This document shows positions 43,178 to 52,439 of a stretch of 64,000 bases of DNA, in pieces. Source of the stretch: an uncultured Bacteroides sp. (GTDB lineage Bacteria > Bacteroidota > Bacteroidia > Bacteroidales > Bacteroidaceae). Position 1 is the first letter of the stretch. Each line of letters starts with the position of its first letter. Below the pieces are notes generated by a model. It did not search any database and was not told the DNA's origin. It worked only from the letters and a program-made list of their open reading frames with translations. The DNA lies in assembly GCA_900553815.1 (NCBI GenBank), contig USEY01000009.1:1-64000 (forward strand), in the 5' to 3' direction. The position numbers were made by a program, and so were the translations under genes.

Positions 43178-45526
43178 TTATTTCTTCTTGGCGTACCGCC
43201 CTTTCTTGGGCTTCGTAGTTTCCTTGTCGCTTTGCAGCTTCACCAGCTCCAGGCACGACTCAAGGCTCAGGTCCTCCGGCACAATGTCCTTCGGTATCTT
43301 GTAGTTGTTGCCCTTGTAGGCAATGTAGGGACCGTAGCGTCCGTTCATGATTTCCAGTTCGGGTTCGGCCTCAAATTTCTTGATGTGCTTCTTGGCCTCT
43401 GCCTGTTCCTTTTCCTTGATGAGGTCGATGGCTTCCTCCAGCGTTACCGACATGGGGTCGTACGTCTTCGGCAGTGAAGTGTACTTGCCGTTGTTGTAGA
43501 TGTAAGGGCCAAAGCGTCCGTTGCCGATGGTCACGGTCTTGCCCTCAAACTCGCCCAGCGTACGGGGCAGCTTGAAGAGGTCCAGTGCTTCCTCCAGGGT
43601 GATGGTCTCGATGGACATGTCCTTCTTCAGCTGTGCGAAGCGCGGCTTTTCGTCGTCCTCCGACGTACCAATCTGTACCACGGGGCCGAAGCGTCCTATC
43701 TTCACCGACACCTGCTTACCAGTCTTGGGCTCATTGCCCAGGATGCGTTCGCCTGCCTTGTGGGCACTCTTGGTGGCCAGTGTATTCTCTACCGAGGGAT
43801 GGAACTGGGTGTAGAAGTGCTTCAATATGGTGGTCCACTGCTCTTCTCCTTCGGCTATCTCGTCAAACTGCTTCTCCACGTTGGCGGTGAAGTTGTAGTC
43901 CAATATGCCGGGGAAGTATTCCAGCAGGAAGTCGTTTACCACCGTACCGATGTCCGTAGGCAGCAGTTTCGATTTCTCTGCGCCCGTAATTTCGGTACTG
44001 TCAGTATCGCTTATCGCATTGTCTTTCAGTGTCAGGGTATTGAAGCTGCGCTCCTCTCCGGGCTTGTCGCCCTTCACCACGTATTCGCGCTGCTGTATGG
44101 TCGAGATGGTAGGCGCGTAAGTCGAAGGACGTCCGATGCCCAGCTCCTCCAGCTTGCGCACCAGGCTTGCTTCCGTATAGCGCGGCGGATGTTGTGTGAA
44201 GCGTTCCGTGGCGGTGATGTTCTGCCGTTGCAGGCTCTGTCCCTTCTTCAGGGGCGGCAGCATGCGTGCCTCGTCATCGCCCTGCTCGTTCTCGTCGTCG
44301 TACGATTCCTTATATACACGCAGGAAACCGTCAAATTTCACCACCTCGCCTGTAGCCGTAAACGTGTCGGCCGAATGGCTGATGCTGATGGTCACCGTTG
44401 TCTTCTCCAGTTCGGCATCTGCCATCTGCGAGGCAATGGTACGCTTCCAGATAAGGTCGTATAGTCTCTTCTCCTGTGCCGAGCCTTCTATCTTGCTGTT
44501 GCTCATGTCTGTCGGACGGATGGCCTCGTGTGCTTCCTGCGCTCCCTTGGTCTTGGTGGCAAAGTGGCGCGGATGCACGTAGCGTTCGCCCATCAGTTGT
44601 GCGATGGCTGCCTTGCTGCCGTTGATGGCCAGCTCCGACAGGTTCACCGAGTCGGTACGCATGTAGGTTATCTGTCCCGATTCATACAGGTGCTGTGCCA
44701 CCATCATGGTCTGTGCCACGGTGAAGCCCAGCTTGCGGGCAGCCTCCTGTTGCAGGGTCGAAGTAGTGAAAGGTGCTGCGGGGCTCTTCTTCAGCGGACG
44801 CGTGCTGACATCGTTGATGGTAAAGGTAGCCTGCTTGCAAGCCTCCAGTAGCTTGCGTGCCTCCTCTTTCGTCTTGATGCGGCGTGCCAGCTCGGCGCGC
44901 AGTTCCACCATCTTGCCGTCGGTGTCGGGCACCAGGAAGACGGCTGTTATGCGGTAGGCAGCCTCCGACTTGAAGGCCTGTATCTCGCGTTCGCGCTCCA
45001 CTATTAGCCTGACGGCTACCGACTGCACACGTCCTGCCGACAGGGCCGGTTTCACCTTCTTCCACAACACGGGCGACAGCTCAAAACCCACAATACGGTC
45101 CAGCACACGGCGTGCCTGCTGTGCGTCCACCAGGTTGATATCAATGTTCCGTGGGTTCTCTATGGCTTTCAGGATGGCCCCTTTGGTGATTTCGTGGAAT
45201 ACGATGCGCTTCGTGTTTTCCGGTTTCAGTTGCAGTACCTCATACAGGTGCCAGGCTATGGCTTCTCCCTCGCGGTCCTCATCGGATGCCAGCCAGACCA
45301 CGTCGGCCTTCTCCGCTTCTTCCTTCAGTTTCTTTACTAATTCTTTCTTTTCACCGGGTATTTCATAGTCGGGCTTAAAGTCGTGGGCAATGTCAATACT
45401 GAATTCCTTTTTCTTCAGGTCGCGTATATGTCCATAACTGGAGAGGACTTTATATCCCTTCCCCAGAAATTTTTCTATGGTCTTTGCTTTTGCCGGAGAC
45501 TCTACAATGACAAGGTTTTTCTGCAT
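43178..45526 (-). CDS. topA: DNA topoisomerase I
   Basis: The 782-aa type IA topoisomerase relaxes negative supercoils. It begins with the Toprim domain (NLVIVESPAKAKTIEKFLG, later DEDREGEAIAWH), and has the catalytic Tyr288 in GQITYMRTDSVN. Three or four C-terminal repeats of the NGRFGPYI/NGRYGPYIAYKG type replace zinc fingers, as in other Bacteroidetes, and the end is Lys-rich. The frame extends to 45598, but those 24 codons overlap the promoter -7 box at 45571, so the start at 45526 is right. Confidence 0.97.
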   Translation of the reverse strand: MQKNLVIVESPAKAKTIEKFLGKGYKVLSSYGHIRDLKKKEFSIDIAHDFKPDYEIPGEKKELVKKLKEEAEKADVVWLASDEDREGEAIAWHLYEVLQLKPENTKRIVFHEITKGAILKAIENPRNIDINLVDAQQARRVLDRIVGFELSPVLWKKVKPALSAGRVQSVAVRLIVEREREIQAFKSEAAYRITAVFLVPDTDGKMVELRAELARRIKTKEEARKLLEACKQATFTINDVSTRPLKKSPAAPFTTSTLQQEAARKLGFTVAQTMMVAQHLYESGQITYMRTDSVNLSELAINGSKAAIAQLMGERYVHPRHFATKTKGAQEAHEAIRPTDMSNSKIEGSAQEKRLYDLIWKRTIASQMADAELEKTTVTISISHSADTFTATGEVVKFDGFLRVYKESYDDENEQGDDEARMLPPLKKGQSLQRQNITATERFTQHPPRYTEASLVRKLEELGIGRPSTYAPTISTIQQREYVVKGDKPGEERSFNTLTLKDNAISDTDSTEITGAEKSKLLPTDIGTVVNDFLLEYFPGILDYNFTANVEKQFDEIAEGEEQWTTILKHFYTQFHPSVENTLATKSAHKAGERILGNEPKTGKQVSVKIGRFGPVVQIGTSEDDEKPRFAQLKKDMSIETITLEEALDLFKLPRTLGEFEGKTVTIGNGRFGPYIYNNGKYTSLPKTYDPMSVTLEEAIDLIKEKEQAEAKKHIKKFEAEPELEIMNGRYGPYIAYKGNNYKIPKDIVPEDLSLESCLELVKLQSDKETTKPKKGRYAKKK

Positions 45527-45570
45527 AGCTATTCCGTTTATGTGTGACTTCTGTCGCTCAGGTTTGGCCG

Positions 45571-45578
45571 CAAAAGTA
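45571..45578 (-). promoter_or_regulatory. -7 box of topA
   Basis: The minus strand reads TACTTTTG, the same box as in front of argS. It predicts a ~38-nt leader and decides the start codon at 45526. Confidence 0.55.
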
Positions 45579-45684
45579 GAAAAAATAAAACTACTCACCT
45601 TATATTATAAGAGAATTTAGTAAAAAAGGTGTTTTTTCCACCCTTTTACCCCCGGCTGCTGGCCCTCCGTGCGTGGCAGCCCTG

Positions 45685-47337
45685 TCAGAAGCGGAAGCTC
45701 ACGCCACCCATCACGCTGAAGCCCTGTGCCGGGCAGCTTTCGTAGTACTGGTATTTTTTGTTCAGCAAGTTGTTCAGGCGTGCATATACCGTGATACCCT
45801 TGAACAGCTCATAGCTGCCGTGTACATACAGGTTGCTCACCGGGTCGGCCTGTTCGCCTTCCACCTTTGTGCGCGACGTATAGTTGTAGCCCACCGACAG
45901 GCGCAGTGCCTCCATCGGGCTGGCGTCTATGCGCAGGTCGCCCTCAAAGGCCGGCTTGAAGCCCAGTACCGTCTGCTTGCTGTACGGAGCGTCGGCGCTC
46001 TCGTCCGTATCCCAGTTGCGGTACACACCTGCTGCCCTGAAGCCAAACATGTCCTTGTAGCTGTAGCTTATCTCCGCTCCCGCATACATGTTCCAGGTGT
46101 CCTCCTGCAACAGCAGCAGCCGGGCCAGCATATCTCCTCCTATCACCGGGTCGGTGAATCCGAACACATCATTCTTCAGGTTCTGGTAGCCGCCATACAG
46201 GTTGAACCACAACCCGTCCGTTGGGCTTGCCTTGAAGCCGATGGCCGCGTTCAGCTGCTCGTAGGTGGCATCCAGTTGTTCATACAGCTGTCCGTAGGGA
46301 TTCAGGCTTTCCATGCGGCGGAAGTCATTTTGCAGCTTCCCGCCCGTGGCCTGTGCATAGAGCAGGTAGCTGTCCGAGAAGTTATATTGTGCCTTCACGT
46401 CGGGTGCCACGCGGAAACCCTTGCCAAAGCCGAAAGCCAGGTCCACCTGTGCCCCCAGGCGCAGCATCCAGCTCTCATCCTGCAGCAGGTAGTAGGGATG
46501 CAGTGTCACCGATGTAAAGTCCTTGAAAGCTATTTCCTTGTAGAACGCATTGTCCATGCCCAGGGCGATGGCTATGCGCTGTTCGTCCGAGATTCGTCCG
46601 CTCACCTCTGCCTTCGTGCGCACCAGTCCTTCCTGTCCGTCATTGCCTGCCGGGTCGGTCTGACGCTGGTAAAGCAGCAGGTTCGTTTCTACCCGGTAGT
46701 CCAGCGGCAGGTCCTTGTTCCGGTTCTGTATGCCCACATGCAGCCCACCCGACAGGAATTTCTGCTTGCCGTCCGCTGCCAGAGGCGTAAAGTTGAAGTT
46801 GCTCAGTCCGAAGTCACCGCCCATCTTCAGGTCCAGGTTGCGGAAGTTGTGCAGGTAGTCCACCCCTGCCCGTGTGCGGTAGAAGAACGATTTCCATTTC
46901 TCCAGTCCCTCGCCCATGTCTATCTTTCCGTCCATGCCGTCCATGGCAAAGCCAATGTTGATGCGGTCATTTTCCGACGGCGTCAGCTGGTAGCTGGCCG
47001 CAGCATCCAGGTTGCCGAACATGCCATAGCCCAGTCGGGCATATCCCGGCTGCGCCTTCTGCTGTTCCTCCTTGCCGCTGAAGGGCTTCATCGTCCCTGC
47101 CGGAATCTGGCTGGCAGGCAGCACCCCTGCCGCATACTCCACCTCCTTCTTGCTCACCGTGGGCGGCTCTACCCGTGGCAATACGTTTATCTTGGGCGCA
47201 TCCATGATGTCCGGCGTATATTCCTGTTCCACCACCACCGTGCGGTTCATGGTCGTATCTTTCGCCTGTTCCTGTGCCCCCAAGGCCAGCGGAAGGCCCA
47301 TCAGTGCCATTCCTAAGATGTATCTCGTCGCTTTCAT
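45685..47337 (-). CDS. TonB-receptor-like outer-membrane beta-barrel without plug
   Basis: The 550-aa protein has a signal peptide ending at LALGAQ, a short periplasmic stretch with the conserved VVVEQEYTPDIMDAPKINVLP motif, then alternating strands of a large barrel ending in SFRF. The barrel part resembles TonB-dependent receptors (YARLNNLLNKKY near the end), but no plug domain or carboxypeptidase-like region is present. In Bacteroidales such a gene is often next to a large TPR protein gene; here that TPR gene lies 11 kb away at 58323, on the same strand. The function is unknown; assembly, trafficking or envelope upkeep are possible. Confidence 0.75.
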   Translation of the reverse strand: MKATRYILGMALMGLPLALGAQEQAKDTTMNRTVVVEQEYTPDIMDAPKINVLPRVEPPTVSKKEVEYAAGVLPASQIPAGTMKPFSGKEEQQKAQPGYARLGYGMFGNLDAAASYQLTPSENDRINIGFAMDGMDGKIDMGEGLEKWKSFFYRTRAGVDYLHNFRNLDLKMGGDFGLSNFNFTPLAADGKQKFLSGGLHVGIQNRNKDLPLDYRVETNLLLYQRQTDPAGNDGQEGLVRTKAEVSGRISDEQRIAIALGMDNAFYKEIAFKDFTSVTLHPYYLLQDESWMLRLGAQVDLAFGFGKGFRVAPDVKAQYNFSDSYLLYAQATGGKLQNDFRRMESLNPYGQLYEQLDATYEQLNAAIGFKASPTDGLWFNLYGGYQNLKNDVFGFTDPVIGGDMLARLLLLQEDTWNMYAGAEISYSYKDMFGFRAAGVYRNWDTDESADAPYSKQTVLGFKPAFEGDLRIDASPMEALRLSVGYNYTSRTKVEGEQADPVSNLYVHGSYELFKGITVYARLNNLLNKKYQYYESCPAQGFSVMGGVSFRF

Positions 47338-47394
47338 ATTCTTCTTTTTTGTTATGTTTCAATGCCAGTCTATTCTTTTAGCATCTGCACTCGG

Positions 47395-47426
47395 CAAAGA
47401 TAGCGAAAGGCGAGCGCAGAGACAAA
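47395..47426 (-). promoter_or_regulatory. Promoter of plugless barrel gene
   Basis: On the minus strand TTTG (complement of 47423-47426), 20 nt, then TATCTTTG (complement of 47395-47402) match the Bacteroides consensus perfectly. Predicted start near 47388 gives a ~50-nt leader. The box lies in an imperfect inverted repeat (47391-47481). Confidence 0.7.
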
Positions 47427-47687
47427 CAGAAAACGGAGTTTTCGGGTTTGACTATGCCGAGCCGCCTCCTATCTTCGCGTTAGCAAAGATATAAAAAGCC
47501 GTCGGCAAACGAAAATATACGGGTGTTTTCTTTGCTGACGATAGTATGGTATATTTTAAAAGTTCAAATTAATATTATCGTAATTATGTTGTGTGTGTTA
47601 CTTTTAAAGGTGGGTTTAACTTATATTTCTGAATAAGATCTCGCATAATTTAAAATGGCATTTAGTTTTTTACTATGATAGTCGGAT
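47427..47687. other. Left border of the candidate defence island
   Basis: An AT-rich stretch of about 260 bp between the barrel promoter and the stop of the HEPN gene. It contains no gene and no recognised integrase site, tRNA or direct repeat. Composition changes here from GC-rich core DNA to AT-rich island DNA. Confidence 0.4.
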
Positions 47688-48485
47688 TTATTTATACTTC
47701 TCGGATAACTCAGCCAATAATTTATCTACAAAAGTATCTATCGTAATTATTAAGTCTTCTACATCTTGTTTTGATATAGTTGTAACACGCATTCTATCAA
47801 TATTGGATAAAGAATATCTATGAACAATATTGTTTCGTTTATGAAGAAATTTCTGTAATTGACTGCAATTTGGTAGACTAACCCCTGCGACTCTGTAGTA
47901 AATGTCATTTACTTTATCAAACTTATGGTATACTACTTCATTAAAGAAGAATTTATGGGTTTTATTTTCTAAATCAGTGATTGTATTTCCTTTTTCTTTT
48001 TTTAGTCTGTAAAACTCTTTGGCTTTTTCAAATAATATTTTATTGGTGTATATTAAGCAGAGGATCGTATCAGATAAAAATAACTCCAAGATACTAAATA
48101 AATCTGTAAATAGTGATTTGTAAACTAAAGGTAGTATGTATTCAGGGAGTTTACTGGCAGCTTCTAATTGACTTATTATTGTTTGCATAAAATTGTCGTA
48201 GTTATAATAAGCAGCCATAAAACCAGAACATGCAGCTAACTCTCCGGTGGAACAAGCGTCTGTACCTTTTTCTGATACATATATGGCATAAGGTACCGCC
48301 CTTCTGTCCTTATTCAGAATCAGGTTACTTGTTACAGTATGAGTATGCTCATTGTAGGTATAATTAGAATTGTCTGAATCTGTTATGCCAACTTTACAGC
48401 TAACCCAATTTTGTGCATAGTGTATTTGGTCGTTCGCTATGACATTTCCTTCTACCTTGATGATGTATATATTACTATTATCCAT
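47688..48485 (-). CDS. HEPN-domain protein (candidate RNase effector)
   Basis: The 265-aa protein is unrecognised in its N-terminal half, a strand-rich region of ~100 residues. The C-terminal ~165 residues are all helical and carry RNNIVH (Arg217-His222), the Rx4-6H motif of HEPN ribonucleases. Such domains are common in abortive-infection and toxin-antitoxin proteins and in defence islands; they cleave RNA when active. It is the last gene of the island, 131 bp after the GIY-YIG gene on the same strand. It is much more AT-rich than its neighbours, so it may be a later addition. A role in defence is inferred from motif and context. Confidence 0.6.
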   Translation of the reverse strand: MDNSNIYIIKVEGNVIANDQIHYAQNWVSCKVGITDSDNSNYTYNEHTHTVTSNLILNKDRRAVPYAIYVSEKGTDACSTGELAACSGFMAAYYNYDNFMQTIISQLEAASKLPEYILPLVYKSLFTDLFSILELFLSDTILCLIYTNKILFEKAKEFYRLKKEKGNTITDLENKTHKFFFNEVVYHKFDKVNDIYYRVAGVSLPNCSQLQKFLHKRNNIVHRYSLSNIDRMRVTTISKQDVEDLIITIDTFVDKLLAELSEKYK

Positions 48486-48616
48486 TCTGATCCTGAGTTA
48501 TGATAAAATAGGTATTGTATTTGCACCGCTGATTTCTGATAGTCTTTGATGCGTCAAGTCATTGGATTTTATTGTTGGTATTTAGAATGTCTATTTAATA
48601 TTTCTCACGACAGCAT

Positions 48617-49837
48617 TCATATCTTTTCCAACACCTTTCCCAAATGATATTCCACCACGCCATTGTTATAAGTCGTATTAATAACCTCCAACAGTGCACT
48701 TTCCCTGTCTTTCCTATAGCCTACAAAAAGTCTTAGCGCATCATAACGACGCAAATATCGTTTCCCGTCTGCTTCATCTATATAAGTGTATTTGTTTAAG
48801 GTTGTCTGTTTCAACTCTCTATATTCAGTTTTCTTTTCACCCGATATTATTTGGTCAAAATAGACCTTTTTAATATTAAGGGTTAATATTTTCATACCTT
48901 TTGTATCATAGTTGGACACCCTCTTGGTAGCCCGTTTTTCCAGACATTCCATTTGTGGGTTATAAATATACTCCAGGATGGTGCCATCCATTATTTTTTC
49001 TATTACTGTGTCTATGATGTTTAGTGGAACAACAAACCACTCCTTGGGTTTATGGACTTTTCCGTTGCTATCCGTAATAGTCACTTCAAATTTTACAGCA
49101 TCAAACAACTGATGTAGTAACGATTCAAATATATGTGAGTTCATATTCACAATTTTGAATGTTTCTACAATTTCCACCGCTGCCATCAGGTAAGTAGGTT
49201 CATTCGCTGCGTTTGCAATACGTTCTTCGACGGCAATAGTAGAAAAACCTATTTTATACAGATTTTTCTGTGATTTTATATTTGGATTATCTGATAAAGA
49301 ACGAAGAACGTATATAAATCCGGTTACCTTGTCATTGTCTTTAATATCGGCGTTCTTGAAAAAATTGTGTGCCGTCTCTTCCTGTGATTCAGTGACAATA
49401 TAACCGCTTTCCATCACATTCTTGCGCAATGTCTGGAGCAATATATCTGATTCTGTGCCATTTTCGTAAATACATCTTGTACGCCCGTCATAGCGTTTAT
49501 TCGTATCGTTCCATTGCTTTTTCTCCATTTTGTCCAGATATAGCATCTGTCCGTCAACAACATAATACTGCCCGGCTTCGATGTTTTCTGTCTTCGATAA
49601 CTTTGCAAGATTGCGTATGCCTAGACTAAGTTCTTTATGTACCTTCTCAAACTGCGGCTTGAAAACAAAAAAGTCCGGGCAGGGTTTACGCTGTGCCACA
49701 TAATCAGCTTTTGCTCTCTTCTCCATGACTTTCTTCATGTCATCGGGTATGTCAAACAGCGAACGCTCTTTTTCTGTCATATCCAACAAAGGATCGTTCA
49801 GCAAATCTTCCAGTTCCTTATTTACATCCATGCTCAT
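48617..49837 (-). CDS. GIY-YIG (T5orf172-type) nuclease with C-terminal ASCH domain
   Basis: The 406-aa protein has an N-terminal helical region, a GIY-YIG domain of the T5orf172/MUG113 type at ~172-270 and a C-terminal ASCH/PUA-like domain at ~314-406 (KILTLNIKKVYFDQIISGEKKTEYRE). In the GIY-YIG part GFIYVL (173-178) and YKIG (194-197) supply the two tyrosines, Arg206 the catalytic arginine and Glu238 the metal ligand, so it looks active. GIY-YIG domains cut DNA; ASCH domains bind RNA or nucleobases. It overlaps the 88-aa gene by 4 bp (ATGA), so translation is coupled. The KELEDLLNDPLLD start echoes the 88-aa protein. It is probably the nuclease arm of the methyltransferase/helicase system. 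Confidence 0.75.
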   Translation of the reverse strand: MSMDVNKELEDLLNDPLLDMTEKERSLFDIPDDMKKVMEKRAKADYVAQRKPCPDFFVFKPQFEKVHKELSLGIRNLAKLSKTENIEAGQYYVVDGQMLYLDKMEKKQWNDTNKRYDGRTRCIYENGTESDILLQTLRKNVMESGYIVTESQEETAHNFFKNADIKDNDKVTGFIYVLRSLSDNPNIKSQKNLYKIGFSTIAVEERIANAANEPTYLMAAVEIVETFKIVNMNSHIFESLLHQLFDAVKFEVTITDSNGKVHKPKEWFVVPLNIIDTVIEKIMDGTILEYIYNPQMECLEKRATKRVSNYDTKGMKILTLNIKKVYFDQIISGEKKTEYRELKQTTLNKYTYIDEADGKRYLRRYDALRLFVGYRKDRESALLEVINTTYNNGVVEYHLGKVLEKI

Positions 49838-50100
49838 TCACTTAATAAATTAAGCCGGTCAAATATTTTTAATGCCGATTTATCAGGACGATTACGCATG
49901 CTTTTCAATGATGCAAAAAGCATCTTTTCAGCTAAGTCACCATCTTTTTGCGGCTCACGCCCGTGGGCTTCTACCCAGTCCGTTATTTCCACCAGTTTTA
50001 GTGCCAGCCGGTCGTTTGCCGTCGGCACCATGGCTTTAGGGCGCACGTCATCCAGCAATGGGTCTTCAAATATATCCAGCAGTTCTTTAGGCCATTCCAT
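49834..50100 (-). CDS. 88-aa acidic protein of the defence island
   Basis: I recognise no domain. The protein (MEWPKELLDIFEDPLLDDV...) is helical and charged. Its N-terminal KELLDIFEDPLLDDV resembles KELEDLLNDPLLDMT at the start of the next protein, so both may carry the same docking segment. The stop overlaps the GIY-YIG start by 4 bp, and the helicase gene ends 80 bp upstream. It may be an adaptor linking helicase and nuclease, but this is only inferred from position. Confidence 0.6.
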   Translation of the reverse strand: MEWPKELLDIFEDPLLDDVRPKAMVPTANDRLALKLVEITDWVEAHGREPQKDGDLAEKMLFASLKSMRNRPDKSALKIFDRLNLLSE

Positions 50101-50180
50101 AAGTATTTTGTCCTTTAGTCTTTTAGCTTTTAAGCTATTATTTCGTATTGATGTATAAACTCAAAAACTCACTTACTTAA

Positions 50181-52439
50181 TTATTGTCTTTTAAAATCTT
50201 CAGGATTAAAGTCCAATCCCCTCATTTTCCTTTCTTTTAAATTCTTCATCATTTGCAGGGCTGCCGCCAATTCCCTAACTTTGGGATTCGGGTCGTCTGC
50301 TGCCGGTATCTTTCCGTTGTGTTCTCTGATATAATCTTTCAAAGGCCCTTTGAATAAGGCTATAGCCTGTTCAATTGTCAGGTCAAACTTTTGCTCGGCT
50401 ATCGTATTTTGAATGATTTTCAGGGTAGGTGCGTCAACCGACTTAGACAACACCTCGTATGCCCGCTGGAATGGATTAATGGTGTCAATCAAGTTTATGG
50501 ACAGCTTGTCTATTTCTACAAAACGGTTGGCCAGTTTCAGCAGTCTGTTTCCTTCGCTTTCCTTCACTTGTCCATCAGGTTCAAAGGTTACCGGCTCTCC
50601 TTTTTCATTGACTATTTCCGAACTCTTGAACAAAGTGTCCAGCACAACGTGCTGTCTCACTTCCTCCACTTCCTCGTCGGTCAAGTCCGTATATCGTTCT
50701 CTTATGACTTTGGGTATCAAGTCCTTGTTCAGGTGCTCTGCCGTAGTTGAACCGCTGATGGCCCTTACCACCATTTCATCCTGCAAGATGGCTGCTTTCA
50801 AATCGTCCAACTGTTCCTGTACAATCATTTTGGTCTTTGCACTGGACAACGGCTTCAATCCTTCTACCACCACATTTCTCCAGTCGGTGTCCGGGGTTTC
50901 TACTGCTTCTTTCACTGTCTTAAAATTCCAGTTGGGAGCCATTACCTGCTCCATAAGCAGCGAGGCGGTTATGGCTTTTAGGAAATCATTTACAGCTACC
51001 TTTACGTCTGCCTGTTCGGCATCAGGCATGGCTATCATATTGATGAAACGTGCAGTTTCTTTCCCTTCACTGTCGCGTGTGCAACGTCCTATGATTTGGA
51101 TTACTTCGGTAAGCGACCCACGCACGCCTATGGTCAGGCAGGTTTCACACCATTGCCAGTCAAATCCTTCCTTGGCTGTCCCCAGGGCTATGATGATATC
51201 CATATCATCCGCCTTTTTCATATTTTGCAGATAGGCCTGCACCATGTTGCGCTCTTTCTGGTCGTCTTCTACCAAATCGGCCACTTTAAGCAGTCTATCA
51301 TCCGGGGTACGTACATGGTAGATACCTGTATTATAATCTTTGTATTCTATTGCACCTATCAGTTTAATGATTTCAGCCGTTTCGTCATACTTGGTTTTTC
51401 CTGTCGACGCACGCGAATTTACACTGGGTATATGAATGATTGTTTTCTTATGTGTATCAAGAACCTCGACCAAGTGGTCCAGATAAATGCCGTGATAAAA
51501 GTGATAACCCAAGATAAGGTTCTTCAGGTATTTATATCCGTTCAGCTGCTGGTAATAATTGTAAGTTACCGGATAAAATCGTGCTTCGTCTTCCGAACGC
51601 AAAACCGGTACGCCATCTCCGCGGAAATAAGAGCCTGTCATGGCTATGATATGCCCGTTGGTATGATTCATCACCCGCCGCACAATATCACCCAGCCCTG
51701 AGTTTGCGTCTGCACTGGTATGGTGAAATTCATCAATGGCCAGCAGGCAGTCGTTAAATGTTTCATCCGGCAATTCTGCCGAAGCATTTCTCAGTGTGGC
51801 ATGGGCGCATACCAGAATTTTTGCTGTCGATTGGTTAAAAAACTCACAAAAACGTTCAGCTTTGTCTTTCTCATTGGTTGTATCGCACAGGTTGAAATAG
51901 GGTGCAACCTTCCAATCTTCAAAGAAACCGTATTCCTTCAGATTCGTATTCCTGAAAGAACGCCCGATGCTTTTCTCAGGCACGGCTACCACCACTTTCT
52001 TGATGCCCTGATGAGCCAGTTTGTCCAATGCTATAAACATCAGGGCGCGGCTTTTTCCAGAGGCTGGAGGAGCTTTTATAAGTAGGAATCGTTGGTGGCG
52101 TGCTTCGTATGCCTTGGCTTGCATCTCCCTCATCCCCAACTCGTTTACGCTACTCGATGCGCCGGTCTGTTGGTACTTTATGTCTACTATATTCGTCTGC
52201 TTATTTCTTTTTCTATTTTCATTCAGGTGAATGACATCTGTCATTTCATGTTTCAATATCTCATACACATATTGCGGACTCTGGAAATAAAGTCCGGAAC
52301 GCTCGTCAAGCAGCTTTTCGTAGACTTTTGAGTTATAAACCTTATCCAATGCTGCTTGCATACTCATTCCGTCACGCTCCATCAGCAAATCGACCATATC
52401 CCTTGTGGTACACTCCACCATATACTGAAACTCGCTCAT
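50181..52439 (-). CDS. SF2 DEAD/DEAH-like helicase (restriction-type)
   Basis: The 752-aa protein is a superfamily 2 ATPase of the kind found in restriction and phage-defence systems. Walker A is APPASGKS (123-130), Walker B DEFH (236-239), motif III-like AMTGSY near 267, motif V TAKEGFDW (421-428) and motif VI QIIGRCTRD (448-456). Residues 1-70 form a small helical unit that ends GLYFQSPQYVYEILKHE; its style recalls the small helical proteins found with DUF3990 genes, but this is weak. The last ~250 residues are helical and unassigned. Its start overlaps the DUF3990 stop by 4 bp. It likely moves along or unwinds DNA for the methyltransferase/nuclease. Confidence 0.85.
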   Translation of the reverse strand: MSEFQYMVECTTRDMVDLLMERDGMSMQAALDKVYNSKVYEKLLDERSGLYFQSPQYVYEILKHEMTDVIHLNENRKRNKQTNIVDIKYQQTGASSSVNELGMREMQAKAYEARHQRFLLIKAPPASGKSRALMFIALDKLAHQGIKKVVVAVPEKSIGRSFRNTNLKEYGFFEDWKVAPYFNLCDTTNEKDKAERFCEFFNQSTAKILVCAHATLRNASAELPDETFNDCLLAIDEFHHTSADANSGLGDIVRRVMNHTNGHIIAMTGSYFRGDGVPVLRSEDEARFYPVTYNYYQQLNGYKYLKNLILGYHFYHGIYLDHLVEVLDTHKKTIIHIPSVNSRASTGKTKYDETAEIIKLIGAIEYKDYNTGIYHVRTPDDRLLKVADLVEDDQKERNMVQAYLQNMKKADDMDIIIALGTAKEGFDWQWCETCLTIGVRGSLTEVIQIIGRCTRDSEGKETARFINMIAMPDAEQADVKVAVNDFLKAITASLLMEQVMAPNWNFKTVKEAVETPDTDWRNVVVEGLKPLSSAKTKMIVQEQLDDLKAAILQDEMVVRAISGSTTAEHLNKDLIPKVIRERYTDLTDEEVEEVRQHVVLDTLFKSSEIVNEKGEPVTFEPDGQVKESEGNRLLKLANRFVEIDKLSINLIDTINPFQRAYEVLSKSVDAPTLKIIQNTIAEQKFDLTIEQAIALFKGPLKDYIREHNGKIPAADDPNPKVRELAAALQMMKNLKERKMRGLDFNPEDFKRQ

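Noticed and set aside
45526..45598. 24-codon N-terminal extension of topA
   Set aside because: It overlaps the -7 promoter box and precedes the conserved topoisomerase start.
45673..47316. 547-codon plus-strand frame opposite the barrel gene
   Set aside because: Shadow frame; the minus-strand gene has a signal peptide, conserved motif and promoter.
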